Shown here: piece by piece, positions 41,568 through 50,460 of the stretch
How positions within the stretch are numbered: the first letter of the stretch is position 1
Layout of the letters: each line of letters starts with the position of its first letter
DNA from: Pseudomonadota bacterium
Lineage (GTDB): Bacteria > Pseudomonadota > Alphaproteobacteria > GCA-2746255
Direction: 5' to 3'
Assembly: GCA_040752895.1 (NCBI GenBank)
Contig: JBFMHN010000004.1
Coordinates: 62,001-126,000 of the forward strand
Length of the DNA: 64,000 bases
Notes under the pieces: generated by a model
Told to the model about the DNA's origin: nothing
The model's database searches: none
The model's input: the letters and a program-made list of their open reading frames with translations, nothing else
Made by a program: the position numbers and the translations under genes

Positions 41568-42946
41568 CCGGTCAGCGCGCGGATCATGCCGCGCGCCTTG
41601 TCGCGGGTTTCCAGCACCTCGCGCGCCGGCACCGAATCGGCGACGATGCCGGCGCCGGTGCGGATCGAGACCCGGTTCCCGTCCCGCAGGATCGAGCGGA
41701 TCAGGATGTTCAGGTCCATGTCGCCGTTACGGTCGAGGTAGCCAATGGCGCCGGTGTAGGGGCCGCGGCCCTTTCCTTCGATCTCGGCGATGATCTCCAT
41801 GCAGCGCACCTTCGGGCAGCCGGTGATCGTGCCGCCGGGGAAGGCGGCGCGGATGATCGCGCCAGGCGTCGCATCCGCCCGCACGCGGCCCTCTATGTTC
41901 GAGACGATGTGGTGGACGTGGGCGTAGGATTCGACCATCATGAACTCGTCCACGCGGAGGCTTCCCGGCACGGCGACCCGGCCGAGGTCGTTTCGCTCGA
42001 GGTCGATCAGCATGATGTGTTCGGCGCGCTCCTTCGGGTGCGCGAGAAGGTTTTGCGCGTTCGCGCGATCGCTTGCGGCGTCTTCCCCCCGCGGCCGCGT
42101 GCCGGCGATGGGGCGGGTCCGGAGAAGGGGTCCGCGGCGCTCGATGAGGCGCTCGGGCGAGGAACTCAAGATCGCTCTCTCGCCAAAGCGGACGAGGCCG
42201 GCGAAGGGGGAGGGGTTCCGTTCCCGGAGCCGGGCGTAGATCTCGGCGTGCGACGGGTCGCCGGCCAGCCGGCCCGCCCAGTTTCGCGAGAGGTTCACCT
42301 GAAAGACGTCGCCTTCCGCGATGTAATCCTTCACCCGCCGGATGCCGTCCAGATAGGTTTCGGCGCGTTCCTCGAAGAGAGGTGCGGCAAGCAAAGGCCC
42401 GCTGCCGGCGGGCGGGGACGGCGAGGCCTTCGCTTCCTCGAAGTCGGCGGCGAGCCGATCGAGAAGATGGGCCGAGGCGGCTTCCGCGACGAAATGGGTC
42501 TCGCCCTTCTCGCGGTCGCACAGGATGGCGGCCGGAATGCGCGCGGCAAGCGCGATGGGAAAGCCGTCCCCGGCGGCGGGCAAGCGAAGTGTAGGCTCGA
42601 CCTCGGCGGCCAGCTCGTACCCCAAATAGAGAAACCAGCCGCCGGTGAAGGGAAGGCCGGCCCCTTCTTCCCGCGGCCTGCGTTCGGCCCGGAAACGGCG
42701 ATCCAGAAGGCCGAGAAAACCGTCTTCCAGGGCGCCCAGCTTTTCGAGGACGAGTTGCTCGCCCGGAAAGGCGAAGAGGATGTCGTAGCGGGACCGTGGC
42801 CCGCCCGGCGCGGCGCTTTCCAGAAAGAAGGGGTAGCGTTCCGGCCGGCGTGCGTGCAGCGGCAAGAGGTCCCGGCTTTCCGGCAGCGTCCGTAGGACAA
42901 ACCCGGCGGTGGCCGGGCGTTCGTGCGGCAGGTTTTCCACGCCCAT
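41564..42946 (-). CDS. pabB: aminodeoxychorismate synthase component I
   Basis: A 460-residue chorismate-utilising enzyme. The C-terminal catalytic domain is complete, with FQVNLSRN, SSPERLI, RTRPIAGTRPRG, ERAEHIMLIDLERNDLGRV, GTITGCPKVRCMEII and YTGAIGYLD. PIAGTRPRG is the motif typical of PabB (K/A at the catalytic site), distinguishing it from TrpE. It aminates chorismate using ammonia from a PabA/TrpG subunit encoded elsewhere. The N-terminal half is the variable domain. It diverges from the DUF1285 gene at 43042, with a 95-bp intergenic region between. Confidence 0.9.
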   Translation of the reverse strand: MGVENLPHERPATAGFVLRTLPESRDLLPLHARRPERYPFFLESAAPGGPRSRYDILFAFPGEQLVLEKLGALEDGFLGLLDRRFRAERRPREEGAGLPFTGGWFLYLGYELAAEVEPTLRLPAAGDGFPIALAARIPAAILCDREKGETHFVAEAASAHLLDRLAADFEEAKASPSPPAGSGPLLAAPLFEERAETYLDGIRRVKDYIAEGDVFQVNLSRNWAGRLAGDPSHAEIYARLRERNPSPFAGLVRFGERAILSSSPERLIERRGPLLRTRPIAGTRPRGEDAASDRANAQNLLAHPKERAEHIMLIDLERNDLGRVAVPGSLRVDEFMMVESYAHVHHIVSNIEGRVRADATPGAIIRAAFPGGTITGCPKVRCMEIIAEIEGKGRGPYTGAIGYLDRNGDMDLNILIRSILRDGNRVSIRTGAGIVADSVPAREVLETRDKARGMIRALTG

Positions 42947-42984
42947 GGGCCTTGCGTTTCCGCTCGTCTTTGTTCGCGGGATGC

Positions 42985-43003
42985 TTACGTTATAAAGACG
43001 TAA
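42985..43003. promoter_or_regulatory. inverted repeat in pabB/DUF1285 divergent region
   Basis: TTACGT and ACGTAA (42985-42990 and 42998-43003) form a 6-bp inverted repeat with a 7-base AT-rich spacer (TATAAAG). It lies in the only non-coding space between the divergent genes, so it could be an operator overlapping a -10 element. Confidence 0.3.
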
Positions 43004-43041
43004 CGTGAAGGAAGTATAGTCTCGCCCGTGCGAGGACTGCG

Positions 43042-43569
43042 ATGAAAGACAATCGGCTTACGGCGGCAAGAATCCGGCCGGCGCCAAAGGGTGCTGACGC
43101 CTTCGGGATACGCATCGGCCGCGACGGCACCTGGTATTACGAGGGCTCCGCCATCACGCGAAAGCCCCTCGTCCGCCTTTTCGCGACCGTGCTGAAAAGG
43201 GACGTGGCCGGGGCCTACTGGCTGGAAACGCCGGTCGAGAAGGGCCGCATCGAGGTCGAGGACGCGCCTTTCACGGCGGTCGAGCTTGCCGTTTCGGGCA
43301 CGGGGCGGGGGCAGGTGCTGCGTTTTCGCACGAACGTGGACGACTGGATCAAGGCGGGGCCGGACCACCCGCTTTGGGTCATTGAAGACCCGAAAACGCG
43401 CCAGCCGAAACCCTATATCCTGGTGCGCGATCGGCTGGAGGCGCTGATCACGCGCGCCGTTTATTACGACCTCGTCGAACGCGGGGTCGAGGAAGACTAC
43501 ACCAGGAGGAAGACCCTCGGCGTATGGAGCGAGAACGCTTTCTTTCCCTTGAGCCCGATCTCGGAATAG
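43042..43569 (+). CDS. DUF1285 domain-containing protein
   Basis: A 175-residue protein of the DUF1285 family, recognised by IRIGRDGTWYYEGSAITRKPLVRLFATVL and the later ETPVEKGRIEVEDAPF. Members are small soluble alpha/beta proteins without known activity and in alphaproteobacteria often precede a Nudix hydrolase and the CCA enzyme, as here. It overlaps the next gene by 46 bases, which implies co-translation. No membrane or signal sequence is visible. Confidence 0.85.
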   Translation: MKDNRLTAARIRPAPKGADAFGIRIGRDGTWYYEGSAITRKPLVRLFATVLKRDVAGAYWLETPVEKGRIEVEDAPFTAVELAVSGTGRGQVLRFRTNVDDWIKAGPDHPLWVIEDPKTRQPKPYILVRDRLEALITRAVYYDLVERGVEEDYTRRKTLGVWSENAFFPLSPISE

Positions 43570-44174
43570 ACGCCGTGCGCGGTCGAGTCCGGGAAAGGCT
43601 TGCCGACTATCGGCCGAAGACGAAGCCCGATCTCTTTCGCGGCGACCACGTGCTTTCGCCCCATTTGAAGCCCAAGACGCCGTGGACGCCGGCCGCCGTG
43701 CTGGTGCCGCTGATCGAGCGGGTGAGGGAAATGACGGTTCTTTTCACCCAGCGGACGGATCATCTGCACGTGCATGCGGGCCAGATCAGTTTTCCCGGCG
43801 GCCGGCTTGAGACGACGGATGCCGACCCCGAAACCGGCGCGCTCCGTGAGACGGAGGAGGAACTCGGCATTCCCGCCCAGCACGTCGAGATCGTGGGCCG
43901 GCTCGACACCTACCTCACGCGCACCGCCTTCGAGGTTACCCCCGTCGTCGGGTTGCTCCGGCCACCCTTTCCGCTCGTGCCGGACCGCTTCGAGGTCGCC
44001 GACGTCTTCGAGGTGCCGCTCCGCTTCCTGCTTGAACCCGCGAACTACGTCCGGCACGAACGCCTATACGCCGGCCGGGCCGCCCACTACTATGCGATTC
44101 CGTTCGGGGATCGGTACATCTGGGGGGCGACGGCCGGGATGCTTCGAAATCTCTGCGAAGTCCTCTGCAAGTGA
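43524..44174 (+). CDS. Nudix CoA pyrophosphatase-like hydrolase
   Basis: A 216-residue Nudix hydrolase. The Nudix box is complete: GGRLETTDADPETGALRETEEELG (in two parts GGRLE and RETEEELG), with the inserted DADP typical of NudL-like CoA pyrophosphatases. VPLIERVREMTVLFTQRTDHLHVHAGQISFPGG is the upstream family segment (HxGQISFPGG). It would hydrolyse CoA derivatives to 4-phosphopantetheine and ADP. ATG 43524 lies inside the DUF1285 gene. The C-terminus ends WGATAGMLRNL, as in the family. Confidence 0.9.
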   Translation: MERERFLSLEPDLGIDAVRGRVRERLADYRPKTKPDLFRGDHVLSPHLKPKTPWTPAAVLVPLIERVREMTVLFTQRTDHLHVHAGQISFPGGRLETTDADPETGALRETEEELGIPAQHVEIVGRLDTYLTRTAFEVTPVVGLLRPPFPLVPDRFEVADVFEVPLRFLLEPANYVRHERLYAGRAAHYYAIPFGDRYIWGATAGMLRNLCEVLCK

Positions 44175-44189
44175 GGCGGAAGGCAAGTC

Positions 44190-45410
44190 GTGAAGCCGCA
44201 CGCGAAGATGAACGTGCAGCCCTGGATGACGGCGCCGGAAACCGAGGCCGTCCTGCAGGCGTTGACGGCGAAGGGGGCGGTGGCGCGTTTCGTCGGCGGC
44301 TGCGTTCGGGACGCCGTTTTGGGGCGTTCCGTCCGCGACATTGACATCGCGACGACCGAGCCGCCCGAACGCGTGCTCGAGCTCTTGAAGGCGGCCGGCA
44401 TCCACGCCATACCGACCGGCATCGCCCACGGCACGGTGACGGCGGTCGTCAACCACAAGCCCTTTGAAATCACGACGCTTCGCCGCGACGTCGAAACCTA
44501 CGGTCGGCACGCCAAGGTTCGTTACACGGACGACTGGAAGGAAGACGCCGCCCGCCGCGACTTCACGATGAACGCCCTTTTTTGCGACGCCGACGGTACG
44601 CTCTTCGATCCCTTCGCCGGCATGGCGGACTTGCGCGAAGGCCGCGTCCGTTTCGTGGGGGAGGCGAAAGCGCGCATCCGGGAGGACGTGCTGCGTCTCC
44701 TGCGCTTCTTTCGTTTCTATGCGGAATACGGGAAACCGCCGCCGGATGCGGAAGCGCTTCGGGCCTGCACGGAACTCGCCCACCTTCTGCCCAATCTTTC
44801 CGGCGAGCGCGTGCGGGCGGAGCTTTTGCGGCTGCTCGATTCGGAGCGTTCGCCCGCCGTGATCGGGCTCATGGCGCAAGCGGGCGTCCTCGGCCACGTG
44901 CTTGCGGAGGCGACGGAGGTGGAAACGCTTGCCGCCCTCATCAATTGCGAGACGGAAACGGTGGGGGGGCACGCCATCCGCCGGCTTGCGAGCCTGCTCA
45001 AGGGCGGGGCGGCGGCGGTCGCCGTCCGGCTCAAGCTCTCGAACGCGGAAAAGCACCGCCTGATCGGGCTCGTCGCCAACCCGATCGACAGCGGCAAGTT
45101 TTTGGATCGCAAAGCCGTGCGCGCCGCCCTTTACCGGGAAGGGGGCGTGCGCGTCATCGATTTAGCGCTTCTGCACTGGGCGCGGGACGGTGCCGGCGAA
45201 GCTCGCTATCGCGCCGCCATCGCGGAAGCTCAGGCCTGGAAACCGCAAACCCTGCCGATCAAGGGCAAGGACCTGCTTGCGCTCGGGCTCAAGCCGGGGC
45301 CGGAGCTCGGCAAGCTTCTGGAAGACGTCGAGGCCTGGTGGGTCGGGCAGGACTTCGCGCCTTCGCGCGCGGCGTGTCTCGCCCAGGCGAAGGCGCTTAA
45401 GGCCAGGTAA
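44190..45410 (+). CDS. cca: CCA tRNA nucleotidyltransferase/poly(A) polymerase-like
   Basis: A 406-residue class II nucleotidyltransferase. [13 protein letters not shown] and [18 protein letters not shown] give the GG-x-x-R-D and D-x-D catalytic motifs in the first 55 residues. Then follow the ERLRR-type region ([10 protein letters not shown]) and [15 protein letters not shown]. It adds or repairs the 3' CCA of tRNA. The start is GTG 44190, with an internal ATG six codons later. It meets hemF tail-to-tail with a 14-bp overlap. The alphaproteobacterial pairing with a Nudix gene supports the call. Confidence 0.92.
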   Translation: MKPHAKMNVQPWMTAPETEAVLQALTAKGAVARFVGGCVRDAVLGRSVRDIDIATTEPPERVLELLKAAGIHAIPTGIAHGTVTAVVNHKPFEITTLRRDVETYGRHAKVRYTDDWKEDAARRDFTMNALFCDADGTLFDPFAGMADLREGRVRFVGEAKARIREDVLRLLRFFRFYAEYGKPPPDAEALRACTELAHLLPNLSGERVRAELLRLLDSERSPAVIGLMAQAGVLGHVLAEATEVETLAALINCETETVGGHAIRRLASLLKGGAAAVAVRLKLSNAEKHRLIGLVANPIDSGKFLDRKAVRAALYREGGVRVIDLALLHWARDGAGEARYRAAIAEAQAWKPQTLPIKGKDLLALGLKPGPELGKLLEDVEAWWVGQDFAPSRAACLAQAKALKAR

Positions 45411-46245
45411 CAACCGGCGGCAGCGACATCAAGATCGCCTCGACGTTGCCGCCGGTCATCAGCCCAAAACGGGTGCCGCGGTCATAGAGCAGGTTGAACT
45501 CGACGTAGCGCCCGCGCCGCATCAGTTGAAACGCGCGCTCCTCCTCCGTCCAGCTTTCGTTCATGTGGCGGCGGACGATGGCCGGGTAAACCTCGAGAAA
45601 CGCCCGGCCGACGTCCTGCGTGAAGGCGAAATCCTTCTCCCAATCGCCGGTGTCGAGGTAGTCGTAGAAGATGCCGCCGACACCGCGCGCCTCCCCGCGG
45701 TGCTTCAGATAAAAGTAACGGTCGCATTCTTGCTTGAAGCGTGGGTAATAGCCCGCATCGTGGCGGTCGCAGGCCGCCTTCAGGGCGGCGTGGAAAGTTG
45801 CCGTGTCGCTGGCGTCCGGGATGATCGGCGTCAGGTCGCTGCCGCCGCCGAACCAGCCCTTCGTCGTCACGATATGACGCGTGTTCATATGCACGGCCGG
45901 CACGCGGGGCGAGCGCATGTGCGCCACCAGGGAAATTCCGCTTGCCCAGAAGGTGGGGGCAGACGCCGCCCCGGGAATCTCCTTGCGGAACTCTTCCGAG
46001 AACTCACCGAACACGGTCGAGACGTTGACGCCCACCTTCTCGAAGACGCGGCCCTTGAGGACGGCCATCTCGCCGCCGCCGCCGCCTTCGCGCCGCCATG
46101 CCTTGCGTTCGAAACGGCCCGGCGGAAGGTCTCGGCCGGGGCCTTCGAGGTCGTCCTCGAGGCGTTCGAAAGCCGCGCAGATGGCGTCGCGGATCTCTTC
46201 GAACCAGGCGCTGGCGCAGGCTTTGCGGTCTTCCCGATCGGTCAT
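45397..46245 (-). CDS. hemF: oxygen-dependent coproporphyrinogen III oxidase
   Basis: A 282-residue Hem[15 protein letters not shown] and the family segments [18 protein letters not shown] and [16 protein letters not shown] are all present. It performs oxidative decarboxylation of coproporphyrinogen III to protoporphyrinogen IX with O2 in the cytosol. ATG 46245 overlaps trmL by 4 bases (ATGA). A longer frame upstream to 46518 lies within trmL and was not used. The O2-dependent enzyme, with cytochrome bc1 nearby, indicates an aerobic or facultative life. Confidence 0.93.
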   Translation of the reverse strand: MTDREDRKACASAWFEEIRDAICAAFERLEDDLEGPGRDLPPGRFERKAWRREGGGGGEMAVLKGRVFEKVGVNVSTVFGEFSEEFRKEIPGAASAPTFWASGISLVAHMRSPRVPAVHMNTRHIVTTKGWFGGGSDLTPIIPDASDTATFHAALKAACDRHDAGYYPRFKQECDRYFYLKHRGEARGVGGIFYDYLDTGDWEKDFAFTQDVGRAFLEVYPAIVRRHMNESWTEEERAFQLMRRGRYVEFNLLYDRGTRFGLMTGGNVEAILMSLPPVVTWP

Positions 46246-46700
46246 GCGTTCCCTCCTGGAAATCCCTTCGTCTGGCGGAGCGCCTCGCCCAGCACCAAGG
46301 CGGCGGCGAGGGCGACGTTCAGCGCCCGCAAGCCCGCCCGCATCGGCACCTTGAGCCTGGCGTCGGCGGTTGTGTGGACGGTCTCCGGCGCGCCCGCGCT
46401 TTCGCGTCCGACGAGCAAGATGTCGTCTTCGCGAAAGGCGAAGTCCGTATAGAGGATTTCCGCCTTCGTGGAAAGCAGCACCAGCCTTCCCTCTCGCGCC
46501 TGGAGGAACGCGTCCCACGAGGGGTGCCGCGTAAGCGCGGCCTTGTCCAGGTAGTCAAGCGCGGCGCGCTTGAGCCTGCGGTCGTCGAAAACGAAGCCGC
46601 AAGGCTCGATCACGTCGAGGGGGACGCCCAGGCAGGCGCCAAGCCGGAGCAAGGCGCCCACGTTTTGGGGAATGTCCGGTTCGTAGAGGGCAAGGCGCAT
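46242..46700 (-). CDS. trmL: tRNA (cytidine/uridine-34-2'-O)-methyltransferase
   Basis: A 152-residue SPOUT (trefoil-knot) methyltransferase. [18 protein letters not shown] is near the N-terminus, [14 protein letters not shown] at the knot and [17 protein letters not shown] near the C-terminus. This length matches TrmL, which modifies the wobble base of tRNA-Leu. ATG 46700 starts the family-typical [13 protein letters not shown]; 59 upstream codons are open but lie in the bc1 promoter region. It is coupled to hemF by a 4-base overlap. Confidence 0.92.
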   Translation of the reverse strand: MRLALYEPDIPQNVGALLRLGACLGVPLDVIEPCGFVFDDRRLKRAALDYLDKAALTRHPSWDAFLQAREGRLVLLSTKAEILYTDFAFREDDILLVGRESAGAPETVHTTADARLKVPMRAGLRALNVALAAALVLGEALRQTKGFPGGNA

Positions 46701-46845
46701 GCGGTTGCGTGGGGCTTTGCAAGACGTTGAAATTTTAGTATACCCGTGGGCCACCGGTACGGAAACGCGGATACGACGCTTTTCTCCGCGAAACGCAGAA
46801 AGACGGTTCAGCCAATCGGTCGGTTCTTCCTCAATCCCTGTCACA

Positions 46846-46857
46846 GTTGACGTCAAC
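46846..46857. promoter_or_regulatory. 12-bp perfect palindrome upstream of the bc1 operon
   Basis: GTTGACGTCAAC is a perfect palindrome ending 29 bp before the Rieske start codon. The TGACGTCA core is a plausible dimer-binding site. The protein that binds is unknown and no matching -35/-10 pair was certain. Confidence 0.35.
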
Positions 46858-46886
46858 CCAAAGCAAAGCAACGGCACGCGCGATTC

Positions 46887-47444
46887 ATGGCAGCTAAGGC
46901 AAAAGCCAAAAAGAAGGCGAGCGCAAAGGCAAACGGCGAACGCCGGGATTTCCTGATTCTCGCCACCAGCGCCGTCGGCGCGGCGGGAGCGGCGCTAGCC
47001 GCCTGGCCCTTCATCCGCAGTCTGAACCCGTCCGCCGACGTGTTGGCGCTCTCCTCGACGGAAGTGGACATTTCTCCGATCGCCGAGGGGCAGGCGATCA
47101 CGCTCCAATGGCGCGGCAAGCCGGTTTTCATCCGGCATCGCACGGCGGCCGAGATCGCGGCGGCGCAAGATGTGGACGCGAGCGCTTTGCGCGACCCCGA
47201 GCCCGATTCGGCGCGGGCGGAAAGGCCTGAATGGCTGATTCTGGTCGGGATCTGCACCCATCTCGGCTGCATCCCGCTGGGCCAGAAGGCGTCCGATCCG
47301 CACGGCGACTGGAACGGTTGGTTCTGCCCCTGTCACGGCTCGCACTACGACACCTCTGGCCGCATCCGTAAGGGGCCGGCGCCCAAGAATCTGGCCGTGC
47401 CGCCCTATGTTTTTCTCGACGACACGCTGATTCGGATAGGCTAG
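46887..47444 (+). CDS. petA: ubiquinol-cytochrome c reductase Rieske iron-sulfur subunit
   Basis: A 185-residue Rieske protein. The twin-arginine motif RRDFLIL (residues 20-26) precedes a hydrophobic membrane anchor. The [2Fe-2S] boxes CTHLGC and CPCHGSHYD are complete. It carries electrons from ubiquinol to cytochrome c1 at the periplasmic face. It begins the petABC operon, followed after 7 bp by cytochrome b. The first 15 residues are Lys/Ala-rich. The start is ATG with only a weak ribosome site. Confidence 0.96.
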   Translation: MAAKAKAKKKASAKANGERRDFLILATSAVGAAGAALAAWPFIRSLNPSADVLALSSTEVDISPIAEGQAITLQWRGKPVFIRHRTAAEIAAAQDVDASALRDPEPDSARAERPEWLILVGICTHLGCIPLGQKASDPHGDWNGWFCPCHGSHYDTSGRIRKGPAPKNLAVPPYVFLDDTLIRIG

Positions 47445-47451
47445 GGGGCGC

Positions 47452-48663
47452 ATGCTTGCACCGGACAAAGGGCTGGGAAAATGGATCGAGGATCGCCTGC
47501 CGATCATCGCCTTCACGCGGCATTCGCTGGTGGATTACCCGACGCCGCGGAACCTGAACTACTGGTGGAACTTTGGGTCGCTTGCCGGCATCACGCTGGT
47601 CATCATGATCGTCACCGGCGTCGTGCTTGCCATGCAGTACACGCCGCACGTGGATTACGCCTTCAACAGCGTCGAGCGCATCATGCGCGACGTGAACTAC
47701 GGCTGGCTGCTTCGCTACCTTCACATGAACGGCGGGACGATGTTCTTCATCGCCGTCTATATCCACATTTTCCGCGGCCTCTACTACGGGTCCTACAAGT
47801 CGCCGCGTGAGATTCTGTGGTGGCTCGGCATCGTTATTCTTCTCCTGATGATGGCGACGGCGTTCATGGGTTACGTGCTGCCCTGGGGCCAGATGAGCTT
47901 CTGGGGAACGACGGTCATCACCAACCTGTTCTCGGCCTTTCCCTGGGTGGGCAACGATATCGTCACCTGGCTGTGGGGCGGTTTCTCCGTCGGCAACCCG
48001 ACGCTAAATCGCTTCTTCGCCCTGCACTACCTGTTGCCCTTCGTCATCGTTGGCGTCGTCGTCCTGCACATCTGGGCGCTGCACACCGTGAAGTCGAACA
48101 ACCCCCTGGGTATCGACATGAAGGGGCCGCAGGACAGCATCCCCTTCCATCCTTACTACACGGCGAAGGACTATTTCGGTCTTGGCCTGTTCCTGACCGT
48201 CTATTTTGCGTTCGTCTTCTTTGCGCCGAATTTCTTCGGCGAGCCGGACAACTACATCCCCGCCAACCCGATGGCCACCCCGCCGCACATCGTGCCGGAA
48301 TGGTACTTCCTGCCCTTTTACGCGATCCTGCGCGCCATTCCCGACAAGCTGGGCGGCGTCGTTGCGATGTTCGGCTCGATCCTGATTCTTTTCGTGCTGC
48401 CCTGGCTCGACCGCTCGAAGGTGCGTTCGGCGCGCTTCCGGCCTCTCTACAAGCAGTTCTTCTGGCTGTTCCTGGTCGACTGCTTCGTGCTGGGCTGGAT
48501 CGGTGCGAACCCGCCGGAAGGCGCATTCGTCCTGATCGGCCAGGTGGCGACCGCATACTATTTCGCGCATTTCCTCGTCATCGTTCCGCTGCTGGGCAGG
48601 TTCGAAAGAACCCGGCCCTTGCCGGAAAGCATCGCTGCCGCCGTCACCGGCGGAAAGGGGTAG
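47452..48663 (+). CDS. petB: cytochrome b subunit of the bc1 complex
   Basis: A 403-residue membrane subunit with eight hydrophobic helices and the heme-ligand histidines in the second and fourth helices ([29 protein letters not shown]). The Qo-site PEWY is in [16 protein letters not shown]. It passes electrons from ubiquinol to the Rieske centre and across the membrane to the Qi site. It is the middle gene of petABC, with 7-bp and 4-bp gaps to neighbours. The [15 protein letters not shown] segment near residue 25 is standard. Confidence 0.97.
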   Translation: MLAPDKGLGKWIEDRLPIIAFTRHSLVDYPTPRNLNYWWNFGSLAGITLVIMIVTGVVLAMQYTPHVDYAFNSVERIMRDVNYGWLLRYLHMNGGTMFFIAVYIHIFRGLYYGSYKSPREILWWLGIVILLLMMATAFMGYVLPWGQMSFWGTTVITNLFSAFPWVGNDIVTWLWGGFSVGNPTLNRFFALHYLLPFVIVGVVVLHIWALHTVKSNNPLGIDMKGPQDSIPFHPYYTAKDYFGLGLFLTVYFAFVFFAPNFFGEPDNYIPANPMATPPHIVPEWYFLPFYAILRAIPDKLGGVVAMFGSILILFVLPWLDRSKVRSARFRPLYKQFFWLFLVDCFVLGWIGANPPEGAFVLIGQVATAYYFAHFLVIVPLLGRFERTRPLPESIAAAVTGGKG

Positions 48664-48667
48664 GGCC

Positions 48668-49441
48668 ATGCGCGCGCAACGCGGCTTTCTTCTTCTCGGT
48701 CTGTTCGGGCTTGGCCTGCTGCTGGTCGGCGCGACGCCGGCGGCGGCGGGCGGGGCCACCTATAAAAAGCACGAATGGTCGTTCGACGGGATCTTCGGCC
48801 GCTTCGACCGGGCGGCGCTTCGCCGCGGCCATCAGGTCTATCAGGAGGTTTGCGCCGCCTGCCATTCGCTTTCGCTGGTCGCCTACCGGAACCTGGTGGA
48901 CGTCGGCTTCACGGAAGACGAAGCGAAGGAGGTCGCCGCCCAGAAAGAAGTCACCGACGGCCCGAACGACGAAGGCGAAATGTTCACCCGTCCCGCCAAG
49001 CTTTCCGACCATTTTGTCTCGCCCTTCCCGAACGAAAAGGCGGCGCGCTTTGCAAACAACGGCTCCCTGCCGCCCGACCTTTCCCTGGTCGTCAAGGCGC
49101 GCAAGGGGGGTGCGGATTACCTCTATGGCGTTCTTACCGGCTATTCGGACGAAGTGCCGGAAGGGGTCGAGATGATGGACGGCATGGCTTACAACCACGT
49201 CTTCCCCGGTCACCAGATCGCCATGCCGCAGCCGCTTTACGAGGATGGCGTCGAGTACGAGGACGGCACGCCCGCCTCGATCGAACAAATGGCGAAAGAC
49301 GTCACCACCTTTCTGGCCTGGACGGCCGAGCCGGAGCTCGAGGAGCGGAAAAGCCTCGGCGTCAAGGTGCTGCTCTTCATGCTCCTGCTGACCGCGATGC
49401 TCTACGCCGTGAAGCGGCGGATCTGGTCGAAGCTCCATTAG
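48668..49441 (+). CDS. petC: cytochrome c1 subunit of the bc1 complex
   Basis: A 257-residue c-type cytochrome with a cleavable signal peptide (residues 1-27, ending AAAGG) and the heme motif CAACH near residue 62. The methionine axial-ligand region is near GMAYNHVFPGHQIAMPQPL, and a single C-terminal membrane anchor (about 233-250, VLLFMLLLTAMLYAV) precedes a basic tail. It accepts electrons from the Rieske protein and passes them to a soluble cytochrome c. It ends the petABC operon just ahead of a short palindrome. Confidence 0.96.
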   Translation: MRAQRGFLLLGLFGLGLLLVGATPAAAGGATYKKHEWSFDGIFGRFDRAALRRGHQVYQEVCAACHSLSLVAYRNLVDVGFTEDEAKEVAAQKEVTDGPNDEGEMFTRPAKLSDHFVSPFPNEKAARFANNGSLPPDLSLVVKARKGGADYLYGVLTGYSDEVPEGVEMMDGMAYNHVFPGHQIAMPQPLYEDGVEYEDGTPASIEQMAKDVTTFLAWTAEPELEERKSLGVKVLLFMLLLTAMLYAVKRRIWSKLH

Positions 49442-49458
49442 AAAAAACCGGTTTTTTC
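49441..49458 (+). terminator. weak palindrome after petC
   Basis: GAAAAAACCGGTTTTTTC is a perfect 18-bp palindrome starting at the last base of the petC stop. As RNA it gives only a 7-bp A/U-rich stem with a 4-base loop and a T-run, so it may be a weak intrinsic terminator. Confidence 0.35.
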
Positions 49459-49551
49459 GGAGATCTGGACGGCCCCTGCTTTTTTTGACGGGGCGGGCGC
49501 GCTAAAATGGCGGGATGCCTTTGCCGGGGCCGGCGATAAGGGGGGCGCGTC

Positions 49552-50436
49552 ATGACGAAGACGAAAGGGCCGGGCGCGCTCGGCATCATCGGCGGCAGCG
49601 GCCTCTATGAGATCGCGGGGTTGAGGAACGCGCGCTGGGCGTGCGTCGAAAGCCCCTTCGGAACACCCTCGGACGATTTCTTCTGCGGCGAGCTGGCTGG
49701 GCGCGATCTGGTTTTTCTGCCTCGCCACGGGCGCGGCCACCGGCTTTCACCGGGGGACATCAACTACCGCGCGAACATCGACGCGATGAAGCGCGCCGGT
49801 GTCACGGAAATCCTCTCCTTGAGCGCCGTCGGCAGCCTCCGCGAGGCGCTTTCCCCCGGCACTTTCGTCATCGTAGATCAATTCGTCGACCGCACCTTCG
49901 CCCGCGAGAAAAGCTTCTTCGGCAAGGGGCTTGTCGCCCACGTCGCGATGGCGAAGCCGGTTTGCGCACGGCTTGGCGACGGCGTCGAGAAGGCCTGCCG
50001 GGAGGCCAGCATCCCCTGCGTGCGCGGCGGCGTCTATCTGGCGATGGAAGGCCCGCAATTCTCGACGCTGGCGGAATCCGCTTTCTACCGGCGCTCCGGC
50101 TTCGACGTTCTCGGCATGACGAACATGCCGGAAGCGAAACTCGCCCGCGAGGCGGAGATCTGTTACGCAAGTGTTGCCATGGTCACCGACTACGATTGCT
50201 GGCATCCCGACCACGACGGCGTGACGGTCGAAGCGATCCTCGCCGTCCTTTTCGCCAACGCCGACAAGGCCCGTGAACTTGTCCGCCGTTGCGTGCCCTA
50301 CGCGGGGAAGGACGGCGCCTGCCCGGAAGGGTGCGACCGGGCGCTCGATACCGCCATCGTCACGGCGAAAGAGGCGCGCGACCCGGCAATGCTGAAGCGG
50401 CTGGAGGCGATTATCGGGCGGGCGCTGAAGGGGTAG
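49552..50436 (+). CDS. mtnP: S-methyl-5'-thioadenosine phosphorylase
   Basis: A 294-residue purine-nucleoside-phosphorylase-family enzyme. It shows IIGGSGLYEI with a phosphate-binding loop, LPRHGRGH, NYRANIDAMKRAGV, AMEGPQFSTLAES and DYDCWHPDHD, all matching MTAP. It splits methylthioadenosine with phosphate to adenine and methylthioribose-1-phosphate. It is the first of three consecutive genes (then mtnA and a class II aldolase). A GGGG-rich region precedes ATG 49552. The 110-bp gap after petC may contain its promoter, though no clear hexamers were found. Confidence 0.94.
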   Translation: MTKTKGPGALGIIGGSGLYEIAGLRNARWACVESPFGTPSDDFFCGELAGRDLVFLPRHGRGHRLSPGDINYRANIDAMKRAGVTEILSLSAVGSLREALSPGTFVIVDQFVDRTFAREKSFFGKGLVAHVAMAKPVCARLGDGVEKACREASIPCVRGGVYLAMEGPQFSTLAESAFYRRSGFDVLGMTNMPEAKLAREAEICYASVAMVTDYDCWHPDHDGVTVEAILAVLFANADKARELVRRCVPYAGKDGACPEGCDRALDTAIVTAKEARDPAMLKRLEAIIGRALKG

Positions 50437-50460
50437 GCGGCCCCGGCCCATGAAGGTGCC

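Noticed and set aside
41348-42895. A 515-codon plus-strand frame opposite pabB
   Set aside because: pabB motifs on the minus strand are complete; the opposite frame is Arg/Gly-rich without motifs.
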